NCBI GenBank assembly: GCA_900557355.1
Contig: USSR01000465.1
Coordinates: 1 to 5,697 of the forward strand
Reading direction: 5' to 3'
Source of the DNA: an uncultured Bacteroides sp.
GTDB lineage: Bacteria > Bacteroidota > Bacteroidia > Bacteroidales > Bacteroidaceae
Length of the DNA: 5,697 nt
In this document: piece after piece, positions 1 to 5,697 of the stretch
How the letters are laid out: every line of letters begins with the position of its first letter
How positions within the stretch are numbered: the first letter of the stretch is position 1
Notes under the pieces: generated by a model
The model's database searches: none
What the model saw: only the letters and a program-made list of their open reading frames with translations
What the model was told of the DNA's origin: nothing
Made by a program: the position numbers and the translations under genes

Positions 1-11
1 TTGTGTCTGCT

Positions 12-48
12 CTGCGACGGCTTTTTTTCTTTTGCCGTCGTCCGGCAG
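12..48. repeat. GC-rich stem-loop just downstream of the carboxypeptidase gene
   Basis: Arms CGACGGC (15-21) and GCCGTCG (34-40) form a perfect 7-bp stem around a 12-base loop that is nearly all T on the plus strand (A on the minus strand). Outer CTGC (12-15) and GCAG (45-48) could extend or compete with the stem. It lies 14 bp past the carboxypeptidase stop codon, where a terminator would be expected. On the minus strand, however, no U-tract follows the stem, so a standard intrinsic terminator is not supported. About 55% of bases 9-50 are G or C, clearly above the AT-rich genes to the right. The repeat may belong to a neighbouring gene or element. Confidence 0.55.
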
Positions 49-54
49 ATGAAA

Positions 55-1011
55 TCATTTAGTTAAATAGTCAGATTCATCTATTGTTTTAAGAATATAA
101 TTCACATCATCATATCTTGAAGAATCCGATTGAGAGCCTAAACTACATATTAAAAATTCCTTTCCATGTTGTTGATAAAGAACAACTAAATTATAGTCAT
201 TAGATAAGGAACCTGTCTTGATACCTTTAACATTTTCATTGTAATATTCTGATGTTTGGTCAAGAAAAGTATTAGTATTCCTCCATGTCTGCGTACTTCC
301 GTCAGGTAAAGTAGCTGTATAATTACTCTTTGAAACAATATCTCTAAACCATTGCTTCTCTAAAAGGTGAGTAGATACTGATTTTAGGTCTGAAACGGTA
401 GTGAGAGCATTGACATCATATCCGCTTGGGTCATATAAAATTGTGTTTTCATACCCTTGATTTTGTAAGTAATTATTTAGATGTTCCATAAAAACATTAA
501 TACGTTCTTGACTATTCTTAGCTTGTGGTGAAAGAATAGAACCACAATAATCCGCGACTACATAAGCAGCGTCATTTCCAGATGGAACCAACATGGCAGC
601 AAACAAATTGTGGAGAAAATATTTTTTCGCGTCTATATTCGCAACAGATGAACCAGGTTTAGTTAATTGGATTGCTTCATAATTTGCAGGAACAATACTA
701 TCTAAATCCGCAAGTGTTGCTGCGTATTCAATGACAAATAATTTGGCTAAGCTGGCAGGAAGCTGTTGCTCGTTTTCTCGCTTTGAAATAAATATATTGT
801 CATTAGAAAGGTCAACTAATATGAGGGATTTTGCATTATAAAAATCTTGAAAGGAAATTCCATTCAGCCAAGAGTTGATTTTATTCTTCTCATTGCGAAA
901 ATTGTCAGGTTTCATTGCCCACAATACAAAAGCAACACTAAATATTATCAAAACAAGAAAAATACAGATACCGCTTACATGGAATTTTTTTCTCTTATAA
1001 TTTCTTCTCAT
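55..1011 (-). CDS. Membrane-anchored serine D-alanyl-D-alanine carboxypeptidase (S11 family, PBP5/VanYD type)
   Basis: Predicted to remove the terminal D-Ala from peptidoglycan pentapeptide stems outside the membrane. This 318-residue protein has the three motifs of penicillin-binding DD-peptidases in order and at usual spacing: SxxK at S87-L-A-K90 (context PASLAKLF), SxN at S144-G-N146 (context VPSGNDAA), and KTG at K265-T-G267 (context GIKTGS). A single membrane helix at about residues 12-32 follows a very basic N-terminus, so the catalytic domain should face outward. Only about 50 residues follow KTG, so the C-terminal beta domain and amphipathic anchor of classical PBP5 are absent. The N-terminal helix is the anchor instead. 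The ATG is preceded by GGGAGGTGA at 9-base spacing, and the gene ends in TGA at 55-57. It is the last gene of the cluster, 54 bp after the lipoprotein gene. It is not a VanY-type zinc peptidase. The active-site serine chemistry is the type reported for VanYD. A role in glycopeptide tolerance is inferred only from the VanRS-like context. Confidence 0.9.
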   Translation of the reverse strand: MRRNYKRKKFHVSGICIFLVLIIFSVAFVLWAMKPDNFRNEKNKINSWLNGISFQDFYNAKSLILVDLSNDNIFISKRENEQQLPASLAKLFVIEYAATLADLDSIVPANYEAIQLTKPGSSVANIDAKKYFLHNLFAAMLVPSGNDAAYVVADYCGSILSPQAKNSQERINVFMEHLNNYLQNQGYENTILYDPSGYDVNALTTVSDLKSVSTHLLEKQWFRDIVSKSNYTATLPDGSTQTWRNTNTFLDQTSEYYNENVKGIKTGSLSNDYNLVVLYQQHGKEFLICSLGSQSDSSRYDDVNYILKTIDESDYLTK

Positions 1012-1065
1012 CTACTTAATTCACCTCCCTAAATGTACTTGAAAATTACTTGTTAGTAAGACCAA

Positions 1066-1551
1066 TCAATAATTAACATCTATACACTCCCTAAAACCAG
1101 ATGGATCACCTAGTTTTGCTTTGTCAATATTTTCTCGCAAATAATTACGAGTAGCGTCATCGCACCTGTCTTTTCCCATATATGGCATATCAAATGCTTT
1201 TTCCAATTCTTCTAATGCTTTTTCGGCTCTTTCCGGATTTGTATTATAAGTGTCAAGCCATTCTTTCATCCATGAATATTCCCACAAGTTAGAAGCTCTT
1301 GTTTCACCATAGCCAACTTGGAAAGAAGCCCCTGTATCTTCATTTTCCAACTTTTTAGGAAGTTCAACTCCATCTGGCCAATCCAAACTGTCAATGGTTG
1401 CAAGATATTCTTCTTCGATATGCTCAAAGTCTGTAAATCCTCTTGAATCAGATGTAGTATCAGAATTAGAACACCCCGCAAACATTAAGCATATCATTAA
1501 AGTAAAAATCATTCCTAAAAGAATTTTTGTTTTAGCAGATAATATTTTCAT
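1066..1551 (-). CDS. Small predicted lipoprotein of unknown family
   Basis: A 161-residue protein with a classic lipoprotein signal: basic N-terminus (residues 2-9), hydrophobic core (about 10-25) and lipobox F24-A-G-C27, giving a lipid-modified Cys27 after cleavage. Phe at position -3 of the lipobox is less common than Leu. A short Ser/Thr/Asp-rich linker (28-37) leads into a soluble domain of about 120 residues. That domain is rich in Glu, Asp and Lys, with predicted helices around 105-120 (PERAEKALEELEKAF) and 130-147, and two cysteines (C129 and C156) that might form a disulfide. I do not recognise a family. GGAGG lies 7 bases before the ATG. The gene starts 26 bp after the permease and precedes the carboxypeptidase, so it is almost certainly co-transcribed with both. 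It could be an accessory subunit of the ABC complex, a ligand-binding or sensing protein, or an immunity-like protein. Nothing in the sequence chooses among these. Confidence 0.82.
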   Translation of the reverse strand: MKILSAKTKILLGMIFTLMICLMFAGCSNSDTTSDSRGFTDFEHIEEEYLATIDSLDWPDGVELPKKLENEDTGASFQVGYGETRASNLWEYSWMKEWLDTYNTNPERAEKALEELEKAFDMPYMGKDRCDDATRNYLRENIDKAKLGDPSGFRECIDVNY

Positions 1552-1577
1552 ATTTATTCCTCCAATTTCTTAAACTT

Positions 1578-2774
1578 TTATCTAAGTGCTAATGCAGGTT
1601 CCAGTTTTGCTGCTTTTATTGCGGGCAATAACCCGCCTAATAATGCAACAATAACAGAAGTTATTACAGCTATGACAGCCGAAAAAATAGGATAACTTGG
1701 TGCTGTTATTGGTGAATCAGGTGGAAGCAATACACTGATACCTTCAACGATAAGTAGCGAGAGTAAAATTGACGCAATGCAAACGAATATTGAAATAATC
1801 AGTTGCGTACCTAAAACCAAAGTAACAATATTTGCGCGGGAAGCTCCTATTGCTCTTCTAATCAACAGCTCATGTGTACGTTGTTCTAAAGAAGATAAAC
1901 CTATGTTAATCTGTCCCAAAACAGAAACAAACAATAATAAAAACGATGTTACTAAAAGTCCTAGTTGAAGCATAGCTAATACAGAATCATAAGCATTACC
2001 AATATCGCTTCTTCCTGTATTTTCTAAATGACCTCCTATTGTTTCTTTCAAAATATCTTGTAAGGCAGAATACATTTGTTTTGTTGTAAGTCCATTAGTC
2101 ATGTGCCAATAAATATTTGCACTTTGTACTTGCCACATATTAGGAACAAGCTGTTCTATTGCTTGTACGTCAATATAGATTGTAGGTATATCCTTTCCGT
2201 CATTTACAATCCCAGTTACGTTAAACGGTGTTAATGCAAGGCTGTTTTTTGGATTACCTACGGCATACGAAGTATTGAAATAGGATTCAGCCTCTTTATT
2301 TACTACCATACAAAGAATATTGTTTGTTTCGGAGGAGTAAAACCAATTTCCCGATGACATAGGTAAATTATAGACTTTATTGTAACCTGTTGTTGTGAAA
2401 ATGACATCAACAGGTATAAAATCTTTATAAAGTGTGTCATTTTTATCTTTCAATGATGAAAGGGATGGAATCGGTGCAAAGCTTATATTTTCCTGCATAG
2501 ACAGAGTAACGGCTATCGAGTCATCTAATTGCTGTACTTTTGTCAAAAAATTCTGCATTTTAGCGGCATCTTCAAAACGGCAATCCATTATTGAAAAGGA
2601 GTATGTTGGAACCCAACCGTATATCTGTGCATTAACAGAAATTAAATACTCTTTACCAAGAGTACCAACCAAAACGGAACCTATCATTGCTATAATTCCT
2701 ACAAGCATAGAAATACTGGTTAAAATATTGCGGAGAGGAGAAATACGAAGGTCTTTAAGAATCATATTTAACAC
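1578..2774 (-). CDS. ABC transporter permease, MacB/FtsX type (YknZ-like)
   Basis: Membrane subunit of an ABC complex of the MacB/LolCE class. These complexes usually act as mechanotransmitters or exporters rather than conventional channels. With the start chosen here it has 398 residues. One helix lies at about 18-38, followed by an extracellular domain of about 225 residues, then three helices near 264-287, 318-350 and 361-386. The cytoplasmic stretch before the third helix has the FtsX-family signature [16 protein letters not shown] (about 298-313). The C-terminus [15 protein letters not shown] matches the usual ending of MacB-type permeases. The start is a GTG at 2772-2774, seven bases after GGAGGGAGG. 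An ATG at 2765 is 16 bases from that site, and an upstream ATG at 2837 would overlap the ATPase gene by 83 bp. With the GTG start the gene overlaps the ATPase by 20 bp, suggesting translational coupling. The substrate is unknown. Envelope-active peptides or antibiotics are inferred from the VanRS-like regulator. Confidence 0.92.
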   Translation of the reverse strand: MLNMILKDLRISPLRNILTSISMLVGIIAMIGSVLVGTLGKEYLISVNAQIYGWVPTYSFSIMDCRFEDAAKMQNFLTKVQQLDDSIAVTLSMQENISFAPIPSLSSLKDKNDTLYKDFIPVDVIFTTTGYNKVYNLPMSSGNWFYSSETNNILCMVVNKEAESYFNTSYAVGNPKNSLALTPFNVTGIVNDGKDIPTIYIDVQAIEQLVPNMWQVQSANIYWHMTNGLTTKQMYSALQDILKETIGGHLENTGRSDIGNAYDSVLAMLQLGLLVTSFLLLFVSVLGQINIGLSSLEQRTHELLIRRAIGASRANIVTLVLGTQLIISIFVCIASILLSLLIVEGISVLLPPDSPITAPSYPIFSAVIAVITSVIVALLGGLLPAIKAAKLEPALALR

Positions 2775-3468
2775 ATTGAAGCCTCCCTCCGTCCATTTCA
2801 AAAATTGTATTACAAGTCTTTGCAATATCGAGGTCATGAGTTACTATTAAAAGCATAATGCCATTTTTAAGCACAACTTGATGTAAAAGGTCCATAATTT
2901 GTTTTCCGGTTTTTTTATCTAAAGCACCAGTAGGTTCATCACATAAAATGGCTTCCGGCGATACTGCAAGTGCGCGGGCAATCGCCACTCTTTGTTGTTC
3001 GCCTCCTGATAAATTAGATGGATAATCATTTTCTTTTCCTTCTAATCCAACACTTTGCAAAAGATTTCGTATTGCTTCTTTCCGCTGTCTTGTATTCATT
3101 TTCTTTTTGGAATAAAGTAAAGGAAGCTCAATATTTTCCCAAACTCTTAAATGTTTAATTAAAGAATAGTTTTGAAAAACAAAACCGATATTACTTGCTC
3201 GAAGCATAGATAGCTGGCTATCTGTTAAAGTGGAAACAGACATACCATTATAAAGAAATTCGCCTTGATATGAGTGGTTGAGTAAACCTATAATTGATAT
3301 AAGGCTTGTTTTTCCTGAACCCGATTTGCCTACAATAGCATAGCTGTTTCCTCGCTTTAGTTCCATATTTGCTTTGTTTACAGTTACTAAGGTATCACCA
3401 TTATTCAAATTAACAGTCGCTACCAAGTTTTTTATTTGAATTAAATTTCCTCCATTCGTTTTTTCCAT
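2755..3468 (-). CDS. ABC transporter ATP-binding subunit, MacB/LolD class (YknY-like)
   Basis: This 237-residue ATPase energises the adjacent permease from the cytoplasmic side. All nucleotide-binding motifs are intact: Walker A GKSGSGKT (47-54), Q-loop Q99 in VFQNYSLI, signature LSGGEQQR (153-160), Walker [12 protein letters not shown] (174-184, with D177 and E178), and switch histidine H211 in VTHD. The VFQ-N-Y-SLI and DEPTGALD forms are typical of the LolD/MacB/FtsE class, which pairs with FtsX-type permeases. The ATG at 3466-3468 sits one base after the adaptor's TAA stop and 11 bases after AAGGAG (3480-3485). An in-frame ATG at 3528 would only add 20 residues encoded inside the adaptor gene and lacks family character. 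The length is normal for the family. It is the second gene of an adaptor-ATPase-permease triad. Confidence 0.95.
   Translation of the reverse strand: MEKTNGGNLIQIKNLVATVNLNNGDTLVTVNKANMELKRGNSYAIVGKSGSGKTSLISIIGLLNHSYQGEFLYNGMSVSTLTDSQLSMLRASNIGFVFQNYSLIKHLRVWENIELPLLYSKKKMNTRQRKEAIRNLLQSVGLEGKENDYPSNLSGGEQQRVAIARALAVSPEAILCDEPTGALDKKTGKQIMDLLHQVVLKNGIMLLIVTHDLDIAKTCNTIFEMDGGRLQCVKYDS
2782..2790 (-). promoter_or_regulatory. Ribosome binding site that sets the permease start
   Basis: GGAGGGAGG on the minus strand lies inside the 3' end of the ATPase gene. It ends seven bases before a GTG codon in the permease frame, which gives the N-terminus [13 protein letters not shown]. The next in-frame ATG is too far away to use this site well. 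Confidence 0.65.
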
Positions 3469-3469
3469 G

Positions 3470-4300
3470 TTACAAATTACTCCTTGGGTCAAGGTTTGGG
3501 GGAATAGAAGAAATTGTATCGCCCTCATTTACACCCGACAATATTTCTATATATGCACCATCAGTTGCACCCAGCATAACTTCTGTTTGAATTTGTTTTC
3601 CGTCATTTATTACGGTTACCATTCCCTTACCTTGTCTGCCCGCAATGACTGAAAGTGGTAACAAAAGCACATCTTTTCTAGTTTCGGCTGTTATGACAAC
3701 GGTAGCACTTTGTCCGGGTTTTACATCAATATCTTTTCCAATTAAACATTGCAATGTGCTTTCTGCATTTTCTGATACTGGTACTACAACTGCAATCGCT
3801 TCCGTAGGTCCCACACCATCAACTACTTGAAACTTTGCTTTTAATGCTGCATTTTCCGGCAATATTTTCAAAAAATTTTCAGCTTCAATATTGAGAGCAA
3901 AACCTGTGTACTTAGCTGTTGCTAAGGGATAATTTTTGGGAACACTCTCATTAGATGAGATAATAGAAAGAATCGTTGCGTCAACTGGGGATTTTATTTC
4001 TTCTTCAGATACTTTCCCAATCACACCACCCTCAGTAATTTTGTTGCCGGCTGAGGAACAGGCTTCAAAAGTACCCTCAACAGAAGAACATAAAACAAAA
4101 TCCAAAGCCGGAATAATAGTTGTGTGAGCAGATACCGTTGGAGTAAGATTACCGCGAGTAACGGATACCGTTTCAACGGATTGTACTTTTGGATTTACGT
4201 TACTGGTTTCATTTTTCTGCTCGTCAAAACAACAGGCAGATAACACAATTATTATCATACATAGCATAGGTAACGCCATAATTCGATTTTGGTATTTCAC
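3470..4300 (-). CDS. HlyD/MacA-like adaptor of the ABC complex, predicted lipoprotein (YknX-like)
   Basis: Probable membrane-fusion-type adaptor that docks on the permease outside the membrane. Numbered from the upstream ATG at 4306, a hydrophobic stretch (11-24) ends in lipobox L22-S-A-C25, so it is predicted to be lipid-anchored rather than held by an uncleaved helix. Lipoyl-like beta segments occupy about 68-140 (SVEGTF then [13 protein letters not shown]). The C-terminal part has the family pattern LLLPLSVI (214-221), [30 protein letters not shown] (242-263). At about 276 residues it is much shorter than MacA (roughly 370), because the long alpha-helical hairpin that normally splits the lipoyl domain is missing. 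No outer-membrane partner would exist in a Gram-positive cell. The start is taken as GTG at 4298-4300, seven bases after AAGGAGG. The ATG at 4306 is only one base from that site and is unlikely. It is the first gene downstream of the VanR-like boxes. Confidence 0.85.
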   Translation of the reverse strand: MKYQNRIMALPMLCMIIIVLSACCFDEQKNETSNVNPKVQSVETVSVTRGNLTPTVSAHTTIIPALDFVLCSSVEGTFEACSSAGNKITEGGVIGKVSEEEIKSPVDATILSIISSNESVPKNYPLATAKYTGFALNIEAENFLKILPENAALKAKFQVVDGVGPTEAIAVVVPVSENAESTLQCLIGKDIDVKPGQSATVVITAETRKDVLLLPLSVIAGRQGKGMVTVINDGKQIQTEVMLGATDGAYIEILSGVNEGDTISSIPPNLDPRSNL

Positions 4301-4307
4301 CAACATA

Positions 4308-4314
4308 CCTCCTT
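4308..4314 (-). promoter_or_regulatory. Ribosome binding site that sets the adaptor start
   Basis: AAGGAGG on the minus strand is separated by one base from ATG 4306, by four from TTG 4303 and by seven from GTG 4300. Only the GTG has normal spacing, so the protein probably begins [11 protein letters not shown] and loses two residues relative to the ATG-based model. Confidence 0.65.
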
Positions 4315-4324
4315 GTTATTGTAT

Positions 4325-4330
4325 ATTATA
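4325..4330 (-). promoter_or_regulatory. Possible -10 element before the adaptor gene
   Basis: A perfect TATAAT on the minus strand lies 24 bp upstream of the proposed GTG start. It would give a very short leader that still contains the ribosome binding site. No TTGACA-like -35 exists at 16-18 bp spacing, so if real the promoter would need an activator. AT-rich intergenic DNA throws up such hexamers by chance. A weaker TACAAT (4370-4375) and still weaker hexamers near 4393-4407 are rival candidates closer to the VanR-like boxes. Confidence 0.3.
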
Positions 4331-4346
4331 TTTCGTTTAAAGATAA

Positions 4347-4391
4347 AAGGCTTTCACCTTGATACAATAATTGTATCAAAATAAAAGCCTT
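4347..4391 (-). terminator. Nested stem-loop after the kinase gene: terminator, attenuator or operator
   Basis: Outer arms AAGGCTTT (4347-4354) and AAAGCCTT (4384-4391) are perfectly complementary. Inside, TTGATACAAT (4359-4368) and ATTGTATCAA (4370-4379) form a perfect 10-bp inverted repeat with one base between the arms. A four-by-four internal loop separates the two stems. In the transcribed (minus) direction the outer stem runs into UUAUCUUU, a moderately U-rich tail, so it could end the regulator-kinase transcript. The VanR-like boxes lie upstream of it, so if a promoter starts before the hairpin it would instead sit in the leader of the downstream operon. The inner palindrome could also be a protein-binding site in DNA. 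Confidence 0.5.
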
Positions 4392-4423
4392 AATTTTGAT
4401 GATTGTTCGCAAGAAAATCCTCT

Positions 4424-4458
4424 TTTTTGCTACGGAATTTCTTACGATTTTCCTACGA
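4424..4458 (-). promoter_or_regulatory. Tandem VanR-type binding boxes controlling the downstream operon
   Basis: On the minus strand TCGTAGGAAAAT (4447-4458) is followed at 11 bp by TCGTAAGAAATT (4436-4447), and then at 12 bp by a degenerate CCGTAGCAAAAA (4424-4435). As I recall it, the VanR consensus from vanA-type promoters is TCGTANGAAATT. The second box matches fully, the first has one mismatch, and the third keeps only the CGTA and AAA cores. Spacing of one helical turn fits head-to-tail binding by an OmpR-family dimer. The array overlaps the kinase stop codon (TAG within the first box) and faces the adaptor-ATPase-permease genes, so it is the probable activator site for that operon. 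Confidence 0.72.
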
Positions 4459-5541
4459 AAGTGGAAGTGTAACTATAAATTTTATACACTCGTCTTTACT
4501 ATGAGCAACAATAGTCCCCTTATGTAGTTCTACAATATGTTTCGCAATCGCAAGTCCCAATCCGGCACCACCACTTGTAGTATTTCTTGATGTGTCAACT
4601 CGGTAAAACTGCTCAAATATTAGTTTTAGTTTTTCTTCTGCGATAGGATTCCCAAAATTTTCAAAAGTAATTACAATAGTGTTCTCTTGAAGTTCTGTGG
4701 TTATTGCAACTTCTGTATCTGTATAACTGTAAATTACCGCATTACGCAAGAGATTATCGAACACACGTTGTATTTTGTTTGCGTCGCAATGTAGCATAAT
4801 GTCGCTTGTACTATTGAGAGTACATTTCAAATTTTTTTCCTTTAATATGGGCTTAAATTCATAGATAAGTTGTTCTAATAAACGGGTCAAATTTATGTTG
4901 CTGTATTGTAATGTTATGTTAGATAAGTTAAATCGTGTGATTTCAAAAAACTCGTTTATCAAATCTTCAAGACGTTCTGCTTTATCAAGAGAAATAGAAA
5001 GATACTTTTCTCTTAACTCCTGTGATATTTGTTGTTCATCATCATGCAGTAGTGTTAGATAGCCAATGACGGAAGAAAGCGGCGTTTTCAAATCATGTGC
5101 AAGGTACATAATCAAATCATTCTTGCGCTGTTCATTTTCCTGTGCAAGTCGCGCATTGTTTTCTGCTTCTTGCTTTAAGCGATTTATGTTGATAGCAATT
5201 TCGCTTAGTTCCGGTGAGAGTTCAATATAATCTACTGATTTATCAAATAGTTTTCCTGTTGCAGCTTGTAACTCGTAGACATAATTAACAACCTTTTTCA
5301 AAAGTTTATAAGTCAAATACAAAATGCAAACTACCCATAATATAAGCCCTACCATATAAACATAAAGTCCCCTATATATCAGGTAGTAATGTTCCACATA
5401 TCTATCCAGTACCCAAGTAAGTCCCATATCTAACGAAACCGTACACACTAAGATAATTCCCGAACAAATTACACTCTGTAAGATATAACTTTTAAACAGG
5501 ATTATAAGCAGATAATTTTGTTCATTTTTATTCAATTTCAT
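4453..5541 (-). CDS. vanS: VanS-like sensor histidine kinase
   Basis: Membrane kinase that should phosphorylate the overlapping response regulator. It has 362 residues. Two membrane helices at about 11-35 and 58-80 enclose a short outer loop of about 22 residues, so ligand sensing probably happens at or in the membrane. A linker that is probably coiled coil (about 85-140) leads to the H-box MYLAHDLKTPLSSVIGYLTLL (145-165) with phospho-acceptor H149. The ATPase domain has the N-box FDNLLRNAVIYS (261-272), a G1 box in the variant form ENFGNPI (294-300), the F-box IFEQFYRVD (308-316) and the G2 box GGAGLGLAIAK (324-334). All parts needed for activity appear present. The H-box context and the G1 form resemble VanS proteins of glycopeptide-resistance operons, and the VanR-like boxes at its 3' end support this. 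The start ATG overlaps the regulator's end by 14 bp. The symbol is a family label. The ligand is not known. Confidence 0.85.
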   Translation of the reverse strand: MKLNKNEQNYLLIILFKSYILQSVICSGIILVCTVSLDMGLTWVLDRYVEHYYLIYRGLYVYMVGLILWVVCILYLTYKLLKKVVNYVYELQAATGKLFDKSVDYIELSPELSEIAININRLKQEAENNARLAQENEQRKNDLIMYLAHDLKTPLSSVIGYLTLLHDDEQQISQELREKYLSISLDKAERLEDLINEFFEITRFNLSNITLQYSNINLTRLLEQLIYEFKPILKEKNLKCTLNSTSDIMLHCDANKIQRVFDNLLRNAVIYSYTDTEVAITTELQENTIVITFENFGNPIAEEKLKLIFEQFYRVDTSRNTTSGGAGLGLAIAKHIVELHKGTIVAHSKDECIKFIVTLPLS

Positions 5542-5697
5542 AACCTACCCCCCAAACTGTTTTGATAAATTTTGGATTTTTGGCGGGTTCATTTAATTTT
5601 TCTCTAAGCCGCCCTATATGTGCCATTACGGTGTTGTTATTATCTAAATATTTTTCTTTCCAGATATTTTCAAATAGTTCCTCAGTTGAAACAACAG
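5528..5697 (-). CDS. vanR: VanR-like response regulator, C-terminal end only (partial)
   Basis: An open frame enters from the right edge and ends at TAA (5528-5530), giving the last 55 residues of an OmpR/PhoB-family regulator. They cover the winged-helix DNA-binding domain: VSTEELFENIWKEKY (helix 1-2 region), then the recognition helix NTVMAHIGRLREKL, and the wing with the hallmark TVWGVGYEIE at the C-terminus. The phospho-acceptor receiver domain lies outside the window. The stop codon falls inside the kinase gene, whose ATG is at 5539-5541, so the two are translationally coupled. The TVWGVGY ending and the pairing with a VanS-like kinase fit VanR. It is expected to bind the repeats at 4424-4458 and probably also its own promoter beyond the window. 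Confidence 0.85.
   Translation of the reverse strand, partial: VVSTEELFENIWKEKYLDNNNTVMAHIGRLREKLNEPAKNPKFIKTVWGVGYEIE

Noticed and set aside
12..48. Left-edge stem-loop as an intrinsic terminator of the operon
   Set aside because: No U-tract follows the stem in the direction of transcription, and the A-rich run is in the loop. It is kept as a repeat only.
55..1011. Assignment as VanY (zinc DD-carboxypeptidase)
   Set aside because: The protein carries the serine-peptidase motifs SxxK, SxN and KTG, which define the S11 type, not the M15 family.
1266..1481. Minus-strand open frame of 71 codons inside the lipoprotein gene
   Set aside because: It is an alternative frame within a gene that has a clear lipoprotein signal and ribosome binding site; it shows no signal or domain of its own.
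2775..2837. Longer permease start at 2837
   Set aside because: It would overlap the ATPase gene by 83 bp, and the extra 21 residues do not fit an FtsX-type N-terminus. The GTG at 2774 has a well-spaced ribosome binding site.
2434..2850. Plus-strand open frame of 138 codons
   Set aside because: It lies antisense to the well-supported permease and ATPase genes, has no recognisable domain and is a by-product of their codon pattern.
3469..3528. Longer ATPase start at 3528
   Set aside because: It would add 20 residues lying inside the adaptor gene, without family similarity. The ATG at 3468 places the first conserved strand at the usual distance.
55..5697. Complete vancomycin-resistance operon
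   Set aside because: No ligase, VanX, VanH, VanT or VanW homologue is present in the window; only the regulatory pair and a carboxypeptidase recall van clusters.
1..5697. CRISPR array, tRNA, rRNA or insertion sequence
   Set aside because: I saw no regularly spaced repeats with spacers, no cloverleaf-like segment and no transposase or terminal repeats by eye.

Overview
The window is a compact, AT-rich cluster with every gene on the minus strand, so it reads from right to left. Codon use, strong AGGAGG-type ribosome binding sites, lipoprotein signals and the type of kinase all point to a low-GC Gram-positive bacterium (Firmicutes). A gut clostridial or enterococcal source, possibly with the cluster carried on an integrative element, is my inference and is not shown directly.

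In transcription order the window holds: the C-terminal DNA-binding end of an OmpR-family response regulator (from the right edge to 5528); a VanS-like membrane histidine kinase (5541-4453) whose start overlaps the regulator's end; a 146-bp control region (4307-4452); a HlyD/MacA-like adaptor predicted to be a lipoprotein (about 4300-3470); a MacB/LolD-class ABC ATPase (3468-2755); its four-helix FtsX/MacB-type permease (about 2774-1578); a small lipoprotein of no family I recognise (1551-1066); and a membrane-anchored serine D-alanyl-D-alanine carboxypeptidase (1011-55). The last 54 bp at the left edge switch to GC-rich sequence with a stem-loop and look like a different neighbourhood.

The most informative element is non-coding. 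Overlapping the kinase stop codon are two, perhaps three, direct repeats at 11-12 bp spacing that match the VanR binding consensus as I recall it (TCGTANGAAATT). One match is perfect. They face the five downstream genes, which links the VanRS-like system to the transporter, lipoprotein and carboxypeptidase as its probable regulon.

The working model is a cell-envelope defence module. The kinase senses an envelope-acting compound, perhaps a glycopeptide or another lipid II binder. The phosphorylated regulator then switches on a YknXYZ/MacAB-like ABC complex and a carboxypeptidase that trims the terminal D-Ala of the peptidoglycan stem. No D-Ala-D-Lac or D-Ala-D-Ser ligase, VanX, VanH, VanT or VanW gene lies in the window, so this is not a complete vancomycin-resistance operon as seen here. 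Ligand and phenotype are unknown.
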